From Pseudonocardia abyssalis (GTDB lineage Bacteria > Actinomycetota > Actinomycetes > Mycobacteriales > Pseudonocardiaceae): DNA of 64,000 bases. The notes beneath the pieces are model-generated. The model was given only the letters and a program-made list of their open reading frames with translations. It made no database searches and was not told the origin of the DNA. Shown here one piece after another: positions 49,822 to 58,772 of the stretch. The position numbers and the translations under genes were made by a program. The stretch lies in NCBI RefSeq assembly GCF_019263705.2, contig NZ_JADQDK010000001.1, positions 558,001-622,000 on the forward strand, written 5' to 3'. The first letter of the stretch is position 1. The number at the start of each line of letters is the position of its first letter.

Positions 49822-50976
49822 ATGACCATCACCGCTCCGCCACGGCCGACCACCCCACCCCCACCGCCGCCGCGGCACCGACGGTCCCCGAGGCGGGCCC
49901 GCTGGATCGTCGCCGCGCTCGTCGCGCTGATGATCTGGCCGTCGGTGTCCTACACCCAGGCGTTGGCCTACCCCGGCAACGCGAGCTTCACCGTGCGCAC
50001 CGTCGAGTGGGTGCGCGACAACGGCGGGGGTGGGCTGGTCGACCTGATCGAGAACTACTGGTACGCGCAAGGGCCGTCGGCCCGAACACCTGACCCCGCG
50101 GGGCTGCCGGCAGCCGGCGCGGCCACGGCGCCGGTCGGGCCCGCCGCACCCCCCGCCGCCCTGGCGGCGCTGCCCGGAGCGGCGCCGGTCCGCGGCGAGG
50201 GCGTGTGGGTGGCGGGCGCCCCGTCGAGCACCGGCGCACCGGCGGTGTACACGACGTTCGTCCGGCCCGATGCGCAGCACCCGAGCGTGGTCGCCGGGGT
50301 CGCGCGCATCGACCAGAACCTCGTCCGCACCCAGGTCATCGCCGGGACCCGTCAACCCACCGGATCCGCCGGCCCGGAGGGAGCCCAGGTACCGCCGTCG
50401 ATGCGACCGGCCCTGGTCGCGACGTTCAACTCCGGGTTCAAGATGAAGGACGCCCACGGCGGCTACTTCGCCGACGGCCGCACCTCGGTCTCACTGCGTG
50501 ACGGCGCCGCGTCGCTGGTGATTCACCGCGACGGCACGGCGACCATCGGCCAGTGGGGCCGCGACGTCACCGCCGGGCCCGACGTGGTCGCGGTCCGCCA
50601 GAACCTCGACCTCATCATCGACAACGGAGCACCCGTCGCCGGACTGGACACCAACGCCGGCGGAACCTGGGGAAGTGCGCGCAACCAGCTGCAATACACC
50701 TGGCGCTCCGGTCTCGGCGTCGACACCGCCGGCAACCTGATCTACGTCGGCGGCCAGGACCTGACCCTCGCCACCCTCGCCGACGCACTGAGCAAGGCCG
50801 GCGCCGTCACCGCGATGGAACTCGACATCCACGACCAGATGGTCGACATGTTCACCTACACCCACGCCGCCGGCGGCGCGCTGACCCCGACGAAGCTGCT
50901 GCCCAGCATGCCCGGCCCGAACGACCGGTACCTGACGCCCGACCAGCGCGACTTCGTCGCCGTCACCCTGCGCTGA
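49822..50976 (+). CDS. phosphodiester glycosidase family protein (NAGPA/DUF2233-like)
   Basis: This 384-residue protein has a Pro-rich N-terminus, an anchor helix (about 28-48) and a catalytic domain with VATFNSGFKMKDAHGGYFA, LIIDNGAPVA, a GLGVDTAGNLIYVGGQ strand and AVTAMELDIHDQMVD (acidic residues). The NAGPA domain removes GlcNAc from phosphodiester-linked sugars and in bacteria probably acts on teichoic-acid-like or exopolysaccharide polymers. It is probably leaderless and starts a run with DedA and PAP2. Confidence 0.78.
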   Translation: MTITAPPRPTTPPPPPPRHRRSPRRARWIVAALVALMIWPSVSYTQALAYPGNASFTVRTVEWVRDNGGGGLVDLIENYWYAQGPSARTPDPAGLPAAGAATAPVGPAAPPAALAALPGAAPVRGEGVWVAGAPSSTGAPAVYTTFVRPDAQHPSVVAGVARIDQNLVRTQVIAGTRQPTGSAGPEGAQVPPSMRPALVATFNSGFKMKDAHGGYFADGRTSVSLRDGAASLVIHRDGTATIGQWGRDVTAGPDVVAVRQNLDLIIDNGAPVAGLDTNAGGTWGSARNQLQYTWRSGLGVDTAGNLIYVGGQDLTLATLADALSKAGAVTAMELDIHDQMVDMFTYTHAAGGALTPTKLLPSMPGPNDRYLTPDQRDFVAVTLR

Positions 50977-51003
50977 CCCGGCCCGGCCCCCGGAAGGACC
51001 ACG

Positions 51004-51633
51004 ATGTCCCTCGCCCTCCTCGACCCCGCCACCCTGATCGCGACGTTCGGCGCCATCGGGATCTTCGTGATCCTGTTCGCCGAGACCGGCCTGCTGGTCG
51101 GCTTCTTCCTCCCCGGCGACTCCCTGCTGTTCACCGCGGGCCTGCTCAGCTCCTCGGCCGCCGCAGGCGCGGCCTTGTCCCTACCGTGGGTACTGCTTGC
51201 CGCCGCCGGTGGCGCCCTGGTCGGGGCCCAGACCGGCTACCTCATCGGTCGCAGGGCGGGCACGGCGCTGCGCGAAGGCTCCCCCCGCCCGGGCCTGCTC
51301 GCCGCCATGGACCGCTCCCGGCGGCTCCTCGACCGCTACGGCCACCGCCGCGCCATCGTGCTCGCCCGCTTCATCCCCGTTGTCCGCACCGTCCTCAACC
51401 CGATGGCCGGAGCGCTCGGCACACCGGCCCGGGTGTTCGTGCGCTGGCAGGTGATCGGCGGGCTGCTGTGGACCGTCGGGCTGGTTCTCGCCGGATACGC
51501 CCTGGGCAACACCGTCCCGGGCGTCGACCGGTACCTGCTCCCCGTGGTCGCGCTGATCGTCACGGTGTCCCTGCTGCCGCTCGCCGTCGAGATCGTGAAG
51601 CGTCGGCGCGGGACACCGGAGGCCGGCCGATGA
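51004..51633 (+). CDS. DedA family membrane protein
   Basis: This 209-residue protein has FLPGDSLLFTAGLLSSS (about 37-53) and LARFIPVVRTVLNPMAGAL (about 120-138), both DedA signatures with the conserved Arg residues. It has about six helices. It overlaps the PAP2 gene by 4 bp, an association that suggests shared work on a polyprenyl or lipid phosphate. It is distinct from the DedA copy at 36011. Confidence 0.9.
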   Translation: MSLALLDPATLIATFGAIGIFVILFAETGLLVGFFLPGDSLLFTAGLLSSSAAAGAALSLPWVLLAAAGGALVGAQTGYLIGRRAGTALREGSPRPGLLAAMDRSRRLLDRYGHRRAIVLARFIPVVRTVLNPMAGALGTPARVFVRWQVIGGLLWTVGLVLAGYALGNTVPGVDRYLLPVVALIVTVSLLPLAVEIVKRRRGTPEAGR

Positions 51634-52340
51634 CGCCACGTCCCGACATCCTGGCCCCGGCCGGATCGGCCACCGTGCTCGTCCTCGCTGCAGCCTCGGT
51701 GACCGACGATGTCGTGGAAAGGAACGGGATCACCGGCATCGACCAGCCGGTGCTGGACTGGTTCGTCATGCATCGGGGTCCCGTCGAATCGGTGGCGGCC
51801 ACGGTGATCACCAACCTGGGCGGCACCCTCGCCATGACTGTGCTGGCCGCGGTGGTGGCGCTGTGGGCGGTGTCCCGCCGGCATTGGGGCCGGCTAGCGT
51901 TTCTCCTCGCTGCGACCGGTACGGCGGGTGCGCTCGTCATGGCGATCAAGGCGCTGGTCGGCCGCGTCCGGCCACCCCAGTCGGTCCAACTCGTCGCGGA
52001 GACGACCGCGTCCTTCCCATCCGGACACACCCTCGGATCGGCGGTGGTCATCCTTACCGTGGCCGGCGTGCTGCTGAAGGGAACCCGCAGCGCAGGCGTA
52101 CGGGCCACGACGGTCGTCGCGGCGGTGTCAGCGGTGTTGATGATCGGGCTGAGCCGGCTCTACCTCGGTGTGCACTGGGCCACCGACGTCCTGGCGGGAT
52201 GGTTGCTGGGCGGTGCGGTGGTGGCCGGGCTCGTCGCGGTGGCAGCGCTGCACCGCACGTACCGGGTTGCCGGTCCGAGAAGGCCCTGGTCCGGCCCAGC
52301 GCCATTCCCTCCCACGGCGGTCGACGGAGCCGTTGCGTGA
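51630..52340 (+). CDS. PAP2-family phosphatase
   Basis: This 236-residue protein (ATG 51630, ATGA overlap) has six helices and the three phosphatase motifs KALVGRVRPP, ASFPSGHTLG and SRLYLGVHWATDV. It would dephosphorylate lipid phosphates such as phosphatidic acid, PGP or undecaprenyl diphosphate. Coupling to DedA supports undecaprenyl recycling; UppP at 27721 is a non-homologous enzyme with the same type of reaction. Confidence 0.9.
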   Translation: MTPRPDILAPAGSATVLVLAAASVTDDVVERNGITGIDQPVLDWFVMHRGPVESVAATVITNLGGTLAMTVLAAVVALWAVSRRHWGRLAFLLAATGTAGALVMAIKALVGRVRPPQSVQLVAETTASFPSGHTLGSAVVILTVAGVLLKGTRSAGVRATTVVAAVSAVLMIGLSRLYLGVHWATDVLAGWLLGGAVVAGLVAVAALHRTYRVAGPRRPWSGPAPFPPTAVDGAVA

Positions 52341-52621
52341 ACTGACAACATGGTCATGACGGATCCACAGGCCGGGGCTCGGTGCTCGGGCGTCATCCTG
52401 TTCACCGGCTCTGCGGCGCTGCTCGCCGCCACCATCCACATTCCGACGTGCTGAACGCCGTGCCGCAGTGGATCGCGTTCGCGCTGAACGCTCGCGCCAT
52501 CGCCGCATCGACCGTGGGTGCCTCTGGCGTCGTAGGCAGTGAGAGTGAGAAGCCCATCTGGCCGACTGTGATGGTCTGATCTGGCCCCACCCCGACTCGT
52601 CCGGAGCGGCTGTGGGACGTG

Positions 52622-53030
52622 TCCGTTGGGGCCCTGCTCCCGGGTGAGGTCGGCGAGGCCGCCATCTGGCCTTCCTGTTCTCCGTCAGCGAGGGGTTGGA
52701 GGCTTACTCGCTGGCCCGCACCCGCTGCGGGCTGCGGGGCGCTGCTGTCGGTGCCCGATCAGGCCACCGTGCTGCGCGACGGCGCGGAGGTCGTCGCCGC
52801 TCCGGCCGCGATCCGGGTCGGGGACCTCATGCTGGTCCTGCCGGGGGAGCGCCTCGCCACCGACGGCCGGATCACAGGCCGCCCCGCGCTGGACCTCTCG
52901 GCGATCACCGGGGAGTCCGTACCGGTCGAGGCCGGGCCCGTTCGCCGGTGCGGTCAACGGCTCGGGGCGCAGGAGGTGCGGGTCACCAGTACCGCCGAGG
53001 ACAACTCGTTGACCGGGATCGTCGAGGTTC
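52622..53030 (+). pseudogene. relic of a P1B-type (heavy metal) ATPase
   Basis: Remains of the actuator domain and preceding helix: GALLPGEVGEAA, then in another frame FLFSVSEGLEAYSLARTR, then GALLSVPDQATVLRDGAEV, RVGDLMLVLPGERLATDG and LSAITGESVPVEAG, with local frame changes again near 52937 and 52968. At least four frameshifts are needed to read it through. The phosphorylation and nucleotide domains are absent; homology ends near 53030 where an opposite-strand gene begins. Confidence 0.75.
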
Positions 53031-53383
53031 CTCGGAGACGTCCCGACGTGTTCGATGACGAGGCGATTCAGGTCGGGGTCGGTGGCCTCGAACTCGCCCG
53101 TTGAGCCGGCTGGCCGGATCAGCGGACCGACCGGCACGCCGTCGGCTGCCAGCCGTCGGCGTACGGCCCGGACGTCGCACGTGGGCAGCCGGGCCACAGG
53201 CGTAGTCGGTAGGCGCTCGTGCGTCAGCACCCGGATGTGCACAAGCACCAGCTCGACCTGTCCGCAACGGAGCAGCGCCCACCCGTCGGCGGCTTCGCGC
53301 ACGTCACAGCTCAGGTCCAGGTAGAAGCCGAGGGACCGGGAGATGTCCGTGACGTGGACGTGCGGCGGGCCGGGGCCGGGCAC
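52685..53383 (-). CDS. VOC (glyoxalase-fold) protein with no native C-terminus
   Basis: From GTG 53383 the protein shows one VOC domain: PHVHVTDISRSLGFYLDL, WALLRCGQVELVLVHIRV, RRRLAADGVPVGPL and TDPDLNRLVIEHVG (about 1-120). The homologous part ends near 53030; the frame then runs to 52685 as antisense of the ATPase relic. The real gene has probably lost its 3' end at the junction. Members bind metals or small toxic molecules (dioxygenase, antibiotic-binding types); function cannot be assigned. Confidence 0.5.
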   Translation of the reverse strand: MPGPGPPHVHVTDISRSLGFYLDLSCDVREAADGWALLRCGQVELVLVHIRVLTHERLPTTPVARLPTCDVRAVRRRLAADGVPVGPLIRPAGSTGEFEATDPDLNRLVIEHVGTSPRNLDDPGQRVVLGGTGDPHLLRPEPLTAPANGPGLDRYGLPGDRREVQRGAACDPAVGGEALPRQDQHEVPDPDRGRSGDDLRAVAQHGGLIGHRQQRPAARSGCGPASKPPTPR

Positions 53384-53604
53384 GCCGCTCGGTCCAATTC
53401 GCCGGGCTGGTGTCGACACAGGCCCTGTCACCTCTCGGTCGGATCGACGGATCCCTGCCGAGGGTGTTCGAACGAGACACAGAAGCGGATCGTGCGGGAG
53501 AGAGGTGGCGCCGCGTCGACGGACCGGCGCCGCGGGGTCGGCCGACGAACCGATCTGACTGTATTGACCGCCCGATTCGCCCTGTCGGGACCGGTCGACG
53601 TCGG

Positions 53605-54582
53605 TCAGGACCCGCGCCGGCAGCCCGGCTTGATCATGCGCTGACCCGCCCCGGTCGGGACGGGGATGCCACGATCGGCCGCCCAGAACATCGTGTCCAC
53701 CGCGAGGCGCCCCCAATCGGTCGTGATCGTCTTCGCGCTGGGCGGCGTGCGCGTCGTCGGGCGAAGGACCTCCATGTGCCATATCTGCTCGGGATCTGCG
53801 CCGAGCTGTACCCGGCGGCGGGACGGTCGGCGCATGGAGCGCAGGTTGATCGCGGCGCGAACGAGCCCGCGTGCGATCGCTCGCGGCAGGTGTGTGTCTC
53901 CGTCGGGCAGCAGATCGGCGACGCGAAACGGCCGGTAGCCCTGGTAGGCGAGGCAGGTCGCGGTGTCCCAGGCGCCCCCGGTGTAGGGCAGGAGCCGGAG
54001 CAGGGCCGCATCGGCCCGCAGGATGCTGCTGCGCACCCCGAACGTGCTCGTGGTCGCATAGGCGCGGAACCAGGTGGTGGCACCGACCGCCTGCGCCTGT
54101 GAATCGGCCTCCGCGCCGGGTCTGTCGCGGAGGGTCGGTCGTCTCCCTCCGGTCGTCGGGTCCAGGGCGTCGGATCCGTAGAGGGAGAAGTAGTCGACGT
54201 GCGGGAAGGTCGCGGCCGCGGACATCAGGGTCGTGAAGGCGCCGGGAGCGTAGAGGTAGTCGTCCTCGGCGAACCAGACGATGTCGTCGGAGGAGGTCGC
54301 CAAAGCCGCCTCCCGCGCGATCGCCGCGCGAAAGGTCTTCCGGTTGCTGCCGCCGTCGAGCGCACGCACCGTTCCGTGGGCCTGCATGAGGGCCAGCCGC
54401 TCCGGGGGTATGCCGCCGTCGTTGAGGAACACGAACTCCGGCCGCACCGGGAGGGACTCCGCCGCCCGCAGGACCGACGCGAGCGCGAGCGTCTTGCTGT
54501 AGTAGCTCGGGCGGGGTTTGTCGTTCTCCGATTCCGAGGACCGATAGACGATGCGCAACCGAGGCGCGACCTGAGTGCTCAC
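53605..54582 (-). CDS. glycosyltransferase-like protein (GT-A, family 2 related)
   Basis: This 325-residue cytosolic protein starts at GTG 54582. LRIVYRSSESENDKPRPSYY near the start, PEFVFLNDGGIPPERLAL, a DxD-like stretch IVWFAEDDYLYAPGAF (about 99-114) and HVDYFSLYGSD follow. These are GT-A features but I do not place it in a defined family. It starts seven bases after a TAGCGT -10 (54590-54595) on the minus strand, i.e. probably leaderless. It is divergent from a histidine kinase. Confidence 0.6.
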   Translation of the reverse strand: MSTQVAPRLRIVYRSSESENDKPRPSYYSKTLALASVLRAAESLPVRPEFVFLNDGGIPPERLALMQAHGTVRALDGGSNRKTFRAAIAREAALATSSDDIVWFAEDDYLYAPGAFTTLMSAAATFPHVDYFSLYGSDALDPTTGGRRPTLRDRPGAEADSQAQAVGATTWFRAYATTSTFGVRSSILRADAALLRLLPYTGGAWDTATCLAYQGYRPFRVADLLPDGDTHLPRAIARGLVRAAINLRSMRRPSRRRVQLGADPEQIWHMEVLRPTTRTPPSAKTITTDWGRLAVDTMFWAADRGIPVPTGAGQRMIKPGCRRGS

Positions 54583-54589
54583 CCGGGCG

Positions 54590-54595
54590 ACGCTA
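54590..54595 (-). promoter_or_regulatory. -10 element, leaderless transcript
   Basis: TAGCGT on the minus strand with GTG 54582 after a 7-base gap. It is the same arrangement as at 49809. Confidence 0.5.
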
Positions 54596-54682
54596 GCGAG
54601 CGGAGGGCAAGTGACCGGTGCGCTCCGGGTTAGCGAAAAGCAAATGCCGACGTCAACTGAGTATGACGGTCCGGCACCCGAC

Positions 54683-54688
54683 TACGAT
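54683..54688 (+). promoter_or_regulatory. -10 element of the kinase gene
   Basis: TACGAT, 44 bases before GTG 54733; a TANNNT hexamer in an otherwise GC-rich stretch. Confidence 0.35.
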
Positions 54689-54732
54689 CCAAGGCCTGGC
54701 CCGGTGCCGACCGGGGGCGCGGGAGGTGTTGG

Positions 54733-56031
54733 GTGCGGAGCCGGATCGTCACGATCGCGGTGATCGCTGCCACCGTGGCCCTCGTTCTGTTCGGCCTGCC
54801 GCTCGCGGTGGCGGTCGCCCAGTACGCCGAGGCGTACAAGTCCCTCGATCTCGAACGCCAGGCCGACCGCGCCGCGATGCGGGTCGCCGCCACACTTTCG
54901 GACGACGGGGTCCCTGCGGCCGACGAACTGGAGGACGACGCGACGCTGACGTTCCTGTCCGTCTATGACCACGACGGGATCTACATCCGCGGCCGTGGTC
55001 CGGACCGCCCCGACGCGTACGTGCGCGCAGCGGCGCAGGGCACCCCGAGCACCGGGTCCGCAGGCGGCGAGCTGATCGTTGCGGTACCGGTCACCCACGA
55101 TGGTGATGTGGTCGGTGTCGTGCGGGTGTCGGGCTCCCGGGACGCCTTGCTGTGGCCGGTCGGGCTCGCGTGGTTCGGGATGCTCGGCCTCGCACTCGTG
55201 GCGATCGGCGTCGTGTGGCTGCTGGCGCGCAGGCAGGCCGCGCGGCTGGCCCGCCCCCTCGACGATCTGTCGACCGCAGCCCGGCGCCTGGGCAACGGGG
55301 ACTTCAGCGTGCGGGTGCCCACGGTCGAGTACGTCGAGATCGACGCGGTGGGCAGCGCGCTGAACCGGACTGCCGTCCGGCTCGACGACCTGCTGGCGCG
55401 CGAACGGGCCTTCTCCGCCGATGCGTCCCACCAGCTGCGAACGCCGTTGACGACGCTGCGGCTCGGGCTCGAAGCGGCGCTGGTTCGGCCCGGGCACGAT
55501 CTCCGCTCTGCCATCCACAAGGGGCTGGACTCGGCCGGACGGATCGAGCGCACCGTCGACGAACTCTTGACGCTCGCTCGCGATACCCACGGGCCGGTCG
55601 ATGTGCTGGACATCTCGCTCTTCCTGCGCGAGGCCACCGAGCCGTGGGTGACGCGGCTGGGAGACGAGGGGCGGGCGCTGCGCGTCAGCGTCGACCCGCA
55701 GACGCCGCCTGCCGTGGCGTCGGCCGCGGCAGTACGGCAGGTGCTGGCGGTGCTGCTGGACAACGCGTTGACCCACGGCGCCGGGCCGGTGGAGGTGTCG
55801 GCGAGGGATGCCGGCGACGCGGTGGGGATCGAGGTCGCCGACGGCGGGCCGGGGATCACTGCCGACGCGGCGAACCAGCTGTTCTTCCGGCGCTCCGCCG
55901 CGGCCAACGGTCACGGGGTCGGCCTCGCCCTGGCCCGGCGGCTTGCCGAGGCGGAGGGCGGTCACCTGCGTCTGGCGAGCCCTGCGCCACCGGTGTTCAC
56001 CCTGCTGCTGCCGGCCGAACGCGCACGATGA
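54733..56031 (+). CDS. sensor histidine kinase, regulator lost
   Basis: This 432-residue kinase (GTG start) has helices at about 3-30 and 140-165. The sensor domain, HAMP, HisKA (ARERAFSADASHQLRTPLTT, His near 235) and HATPase (VLLDNALTHGAG, VADGGPGIT, GHGVGLALARRLAEAEGG) are complete. It resembles the kinase at 41957. The only regulator-like gene nearby is the broken winged-helix relic at 56036-56340, which is convergent, so the kinase lacks an intact neighbour partner. Confidence 0.88.
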   Translation: MRSRIVTIAVIAATVALVLFGLPLAVAVAQYAEAYKSLDLERQADRAAMRVAATLSDDGVPAADELEDDATLTFLSVYDHDGIYIRGRGPDRPDAYVRAAAQGTPSTGSAGGELIVAVPVTHDGDVVGVVRVSGSRDALLWPVGLAWFGMLGLALVAIGVVWLLARRQAARLARPLDDLSTAARRLGNGDFSVRVPTVEYVEIDAVGSALNRTAVRLDDLLARERAFSADASHQLRTPLTTLRLGLEAALVRPGHDLRSAIHKGLDSAGRIERTVDELLTLARDTHGPVDVLDISLFLREATEPWVTRLGDEGRALRVSVDPQTPPAVASAAAVRQVLAVLLDNALTHGAGPVEVSARDAGDAVGIEVADGGPGITADAANQLFFRRSAAANGHGVGLALARRLAEAEGGHLRLASPAPPVFTLLLPAERAR

Positions 56032-56035
56032 GTGC

Positions 56036-56340
56036 TACGCCCGGTCCACCTCGATCCGGTAGCCGTGTCCACGCACAGTCACGATCTGCGGCACGGCCAG
56101 CTCGCCTCGGTGTCCCGCGAGCTTGCTCCGAAGCGCGGCCACGTGCACGTCCAACGTCTTGGTCGAGCCGAACCAGTGCTCGTCCCACACCTCGGCCATC
56201 AGCGTCTCCCGGCGACGGCCGTGCCCGGCTCGGCGGCCAGGCGGGCCAGCAGATCGAACTCCCGGGGCCGCAACGCGATGTCGTGTCCCGCGACGCTGGC
56301 TCTTCGGCCGCCGACGTCGACGGTGAGATCACCCATCCGC
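56036..56340 (-). pseudogene. response regulator relic (winged helix only)
   Basis: MGDLTVDVGGRRASVAG and LRPREFDLLARLAAEPGTAV form the start of an OmpR winged helix; a missing base near 56213 then ends the frame in TGA, and the domain continues in another frame as VWDEHWFGSTKTLDVHVAAL to IEVDRA and TAG (56036). The receiver domain is absent and upstream sequence to 56517 shows no homology. It matches the winged helix of the regulator at 43258 and would have been the partner of the kinase at 54733. Confidence 0.75.
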
Positions 56341-56517
56341 ATCCATGGGGGCATCGTCATCGGGTCGAAGTGGCGCGCAGCACGAATCGCCCCGCCAGGC
56401 CTTGCGTCCCTCCTGAACGGCAAGTATCAATGCGGGCCGGCTCGACGCATCAGTTCACGAGATGGGAGCTGAGTACCCACGTGGCGCGGGTGGCCTGCGG
56501 TACCAAGTGATCGTCGC

Positions 56518-57975
56518 TCAGGCCCGGTATGTGACGGTGCGCATCATTCCGTCCTCCATATGATAATGGTTGTGACAGTGGAACATCCAGGCGCCCGGAT
56601 TGTCCGCGCGCCAGTCGAACGTCAGCTCGCCGCCTCGCGCCGGAACCGCGGCGGTGTCCTTGATCGGCCCGTTCCCGCCGGCGGTGGACACCCGGAAATG
56701 GTGACCATGCAGGTGCATGGGGTGCCACTTCATGCTCTCGTTGCGCAGGGTGAAGCGCACCCACTCGCCGGAGTCGACGAGGAACGGTTCGGTGGGGTCG
56801 AGGCCGTCGGCGAGGATGTCGGTTCCGGACAGGGTCAAGGCGAACGTCCGGTCCGGGGAACCGGCTGCAGGGGTCTCCTGCTTGCCCGTGTTGACAAGGT
56901 CCTCGTAGGTGAGCAGTCGCCCGTCGAGCTCGGTGGGGTGCAGGTCGGGTGGCGGTGCGGTGGATCCGGCGGCGTCGAGGTAGCGCAGGATCGCTCGGCC
57001 GTATCCGGTTCGTCCCTCCGGCATGACTCCCACCTGCCACGCCCCCGGGGCGTCGGCGTCGATGAGCACGTCGTAGCGCTCGCCCATGCCGATACGGATG
57101 GCGTCGACGGTCACATGCTGTACCGGCATGCCGTCGGCGTGGGTCACGGTCAACCGGTGGCCGCCGATGGCGAAGCGGAAGCCTGTGTCGGCAGCAGTGT
57201 TGATCACGCGTAGGCGGATTCGCTCGCCGAGGCGCACGTCCAGCGTGCACGGGTCGGCCGGGGGTCGGGTGTTGACGAGGGTCAGCGGGTAGTAGCGGCC
57301 GCCGAAGGAGACGCGCTCGCGGGGATCGGCGGGGAGAGCGGGGCTGTTCGTCGGGTCGTGGTCGCCGTGGCCGGTGGGGTTCTCGGGTCGGTTGTCGAGC
57401 CCGTCGCGCCAGTCGTCCAACAGCAGCGTGTACTCCCGGTCGTAGGACAGCTCCTCGTGGCGCGGCTCCACGATCAGGGCACCGTAGAGGCCCCGATCGA
57501 GCTGGTGCCCGACATGGGCGTGGTACCAGTGTGTGCCGGCCTCGGGTACCACGAACTCGTAGTCGAAACCGGCGCCCGGCTCGACCGGCGCCTGCGTGAG
57601 GAACGGGGCCCCGTCCATCGCGTTGACCAGCGATATGCCGTGCCAGTGGACCGTCGTCGGGTCGGGGAGCCCGTTGCGCAGCGGGACACGGAGGGTCTCT
57701 CCCTCTCGGAGCCGGATCTCCGGTCCCGGGACGGTGCCGTTGTAGCCCCAGGTCTGGACGGATCTGCCTTCGAGGTCGAGCTGGACCTGCCCGGCGTCCA
57801 ACCCGAGCGTCGTGACCGGCCCGAGCTGGGACGTCCCGGCGAGGGTGATGCCGGAGCAGGCGCCCAGCGCGAGAACTCCCGCGCCGGCGCCGGCCATCGT
57901 CAGGAGCTCGCGGCGCGTCCAGGTGTCTCGCCGGGGTACGTCCCGGCCCCTCCCGTGATGGATTCCTGCCGTCAT
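56518..57975 (-). CDS. multicopper oxidase (three-cupredoxin type), Tat-exported
   Basis: This 485-residue protein starts at ATG 57975. A twin-arginine signal (TWTRRELLTMAGAG) with a Cys-containing ALGACSG suggests Tat export, possibly lipidated. Copper motifs in order: TVHWHGISL, THWYHAHVGHQ, HPMHLHGHHF and MFHCHNHYHMEDGMM, giving the type 1, 2 and 3 copper ligands. This resembles CueO/laccase-like enzymes that oxidise Cu(I) or phenols. It overlaps the preceding lipoprotein gene by 4 bp and belongs to a copper module. Confidence 0.9.
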   Translation of the reverse strand: MTAGIHHGRGRDVPRRDTWTRRELLTMAGAGAGVLALGACSGITLAGTSQLGPVTTLGLDAGQVQLDLEGRSVQTWGYNGTVPGPEIRLREGETLRVPLRNGLPDPTTVHWHGISLVNAMDGAPFLTQAPVEPGAGFDYEFVVPEAGTHWYHAHVGHQLDRGLYGALIVEPRHEELSYDREYTLLLDDWRDGLDNRPENPTGHGDHDPTNSPALPADPRERVSFGGRYYPLTLVNTRPPADPCTLDVRLGERIRLRVINTAADTGFRFAIGGHRLTVTHADGMPVQHVTVDAIRIGMGERYDVLIDADAPGAWQVGVMPEGRTGYGRAILRYLDAAGSTAPPPDLHPTELDGRLLTYEDLVNTGKQETPAAGSPDRTFALTLSGTDILADGLDPTEPFLVDSGEWVRFTLRNESMKWHPMHLHGHHFRVSTAGGNGPIKDTAAVPARGGELTFDWRADNPGAWMFHCHNHYHMEDGMMRTVTYRA

Positions 57976-58601
57976 CCTGGTCCGATCCCGGTTCCGCCGA
58001 CCACGGGGTGGGATGGCTCGAATCGTGTGTCCTCGATGGTGATCGTCGGTGCAATCGATGGAGCCGGCCCGGTGGCGCCCCCGACGTCGGCTGTACCGAC
58101 CACGGTGTCGTCAGGGAACCGGATCCAGCCGATTCGGTCGTCGGTGTCCGTGCTGGAGGTGGCGGTGTAGAGGCCGGTCGGTTCCTCTCCCAGCAGGGCC
58201 ACGAACGACCACTCGGCGCCGTCGCCGCGGGTGACCCCACCGTGGACGACGCGGCCGTGGATCCCCCCGACCAGCGTCGACCCGTCGAGTGCGCGGAGAT
58301 CGAGCAGTCCGCCGGTGGCCGCGCCGTCGAACCAGACACCGATCTCGAGGCCGTCGCTGATGAACCCGGTGGCCCGACCGTTGTGAACGGCGATGGCCAC
58401 AGCGATGATGCCGTCGGCCGATCGGCCCACGAACGTCGTGTCCGGTCTCGCTTCGGAACTCGTGGCGGTGCCGGAGGCCAGCGGTGCGTCGGTCGGTGCG
58501 GCGCTGCCGCATCCGGCTGCCGCGACCAGCAGGAGTGACAGAACGACGACCGCACGCAGGGTGATGACGCGGTTCCGGGTTCCGCATGCGAGTCGGCGCA
58601 T
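57972..58601 (-). CDS. lipoprotein, copper-module associated
   Basis: This 209-residue protein has a lipobox LLVAAAGC (Cys near 31), a Ser/Thr/Ala linker and a beta-rich domain (DTTFVGRSADGIIAVAIAVH, WFDGAATGGLLDLRAL). The C-terminus is Ile/Thr/Gly-rich. It is first in a two-gene operon with the multicopper oxidase (4-bp overlap) and probably its surface partner. No family name could be given. Confidence 0.7.
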   Translation of the reverse strand: MRRLACGTRNRVITLRAVVVLSLLLVAAAGCGSAAPTDAPLASGTATSSEARPDTTFVGRSADGIIAVAIAVHNGRATGFISDGLEIGVWFDGAATGGLLDLRALDGSTLVGGIHGRVVHGGVTRGDGAEWSFVALLGEEPTGLYTATSSTDTDDRIGWIRFPDDTVVGTADVGGATGPAPSIAPTITIEDTRFEPSHPVVGGTGIGPG

Positions 58602-58772
58602 CGATCCTCCCGTGGAGCAGCTGATGAGGATGAATTCGCGGACAGGCCGACTTTCGTCACCGCCGTCCGCATGGTGGAGGAGATCCGGCGCAGGTCACGG
58701 ATACAGTTGCGACCCCGGGAGCCCAAGCGGGCTGGCGATCTCGGCGGTCTCTGCACGGGGTCTCGTGGAGGG

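Noticed and set aside
56457..56474. Half PhoP-type site (GCTGAGT) near the regulator relic
   Set aside because: Only one heptamer is recognisable; the partner heptamer is unrelated.
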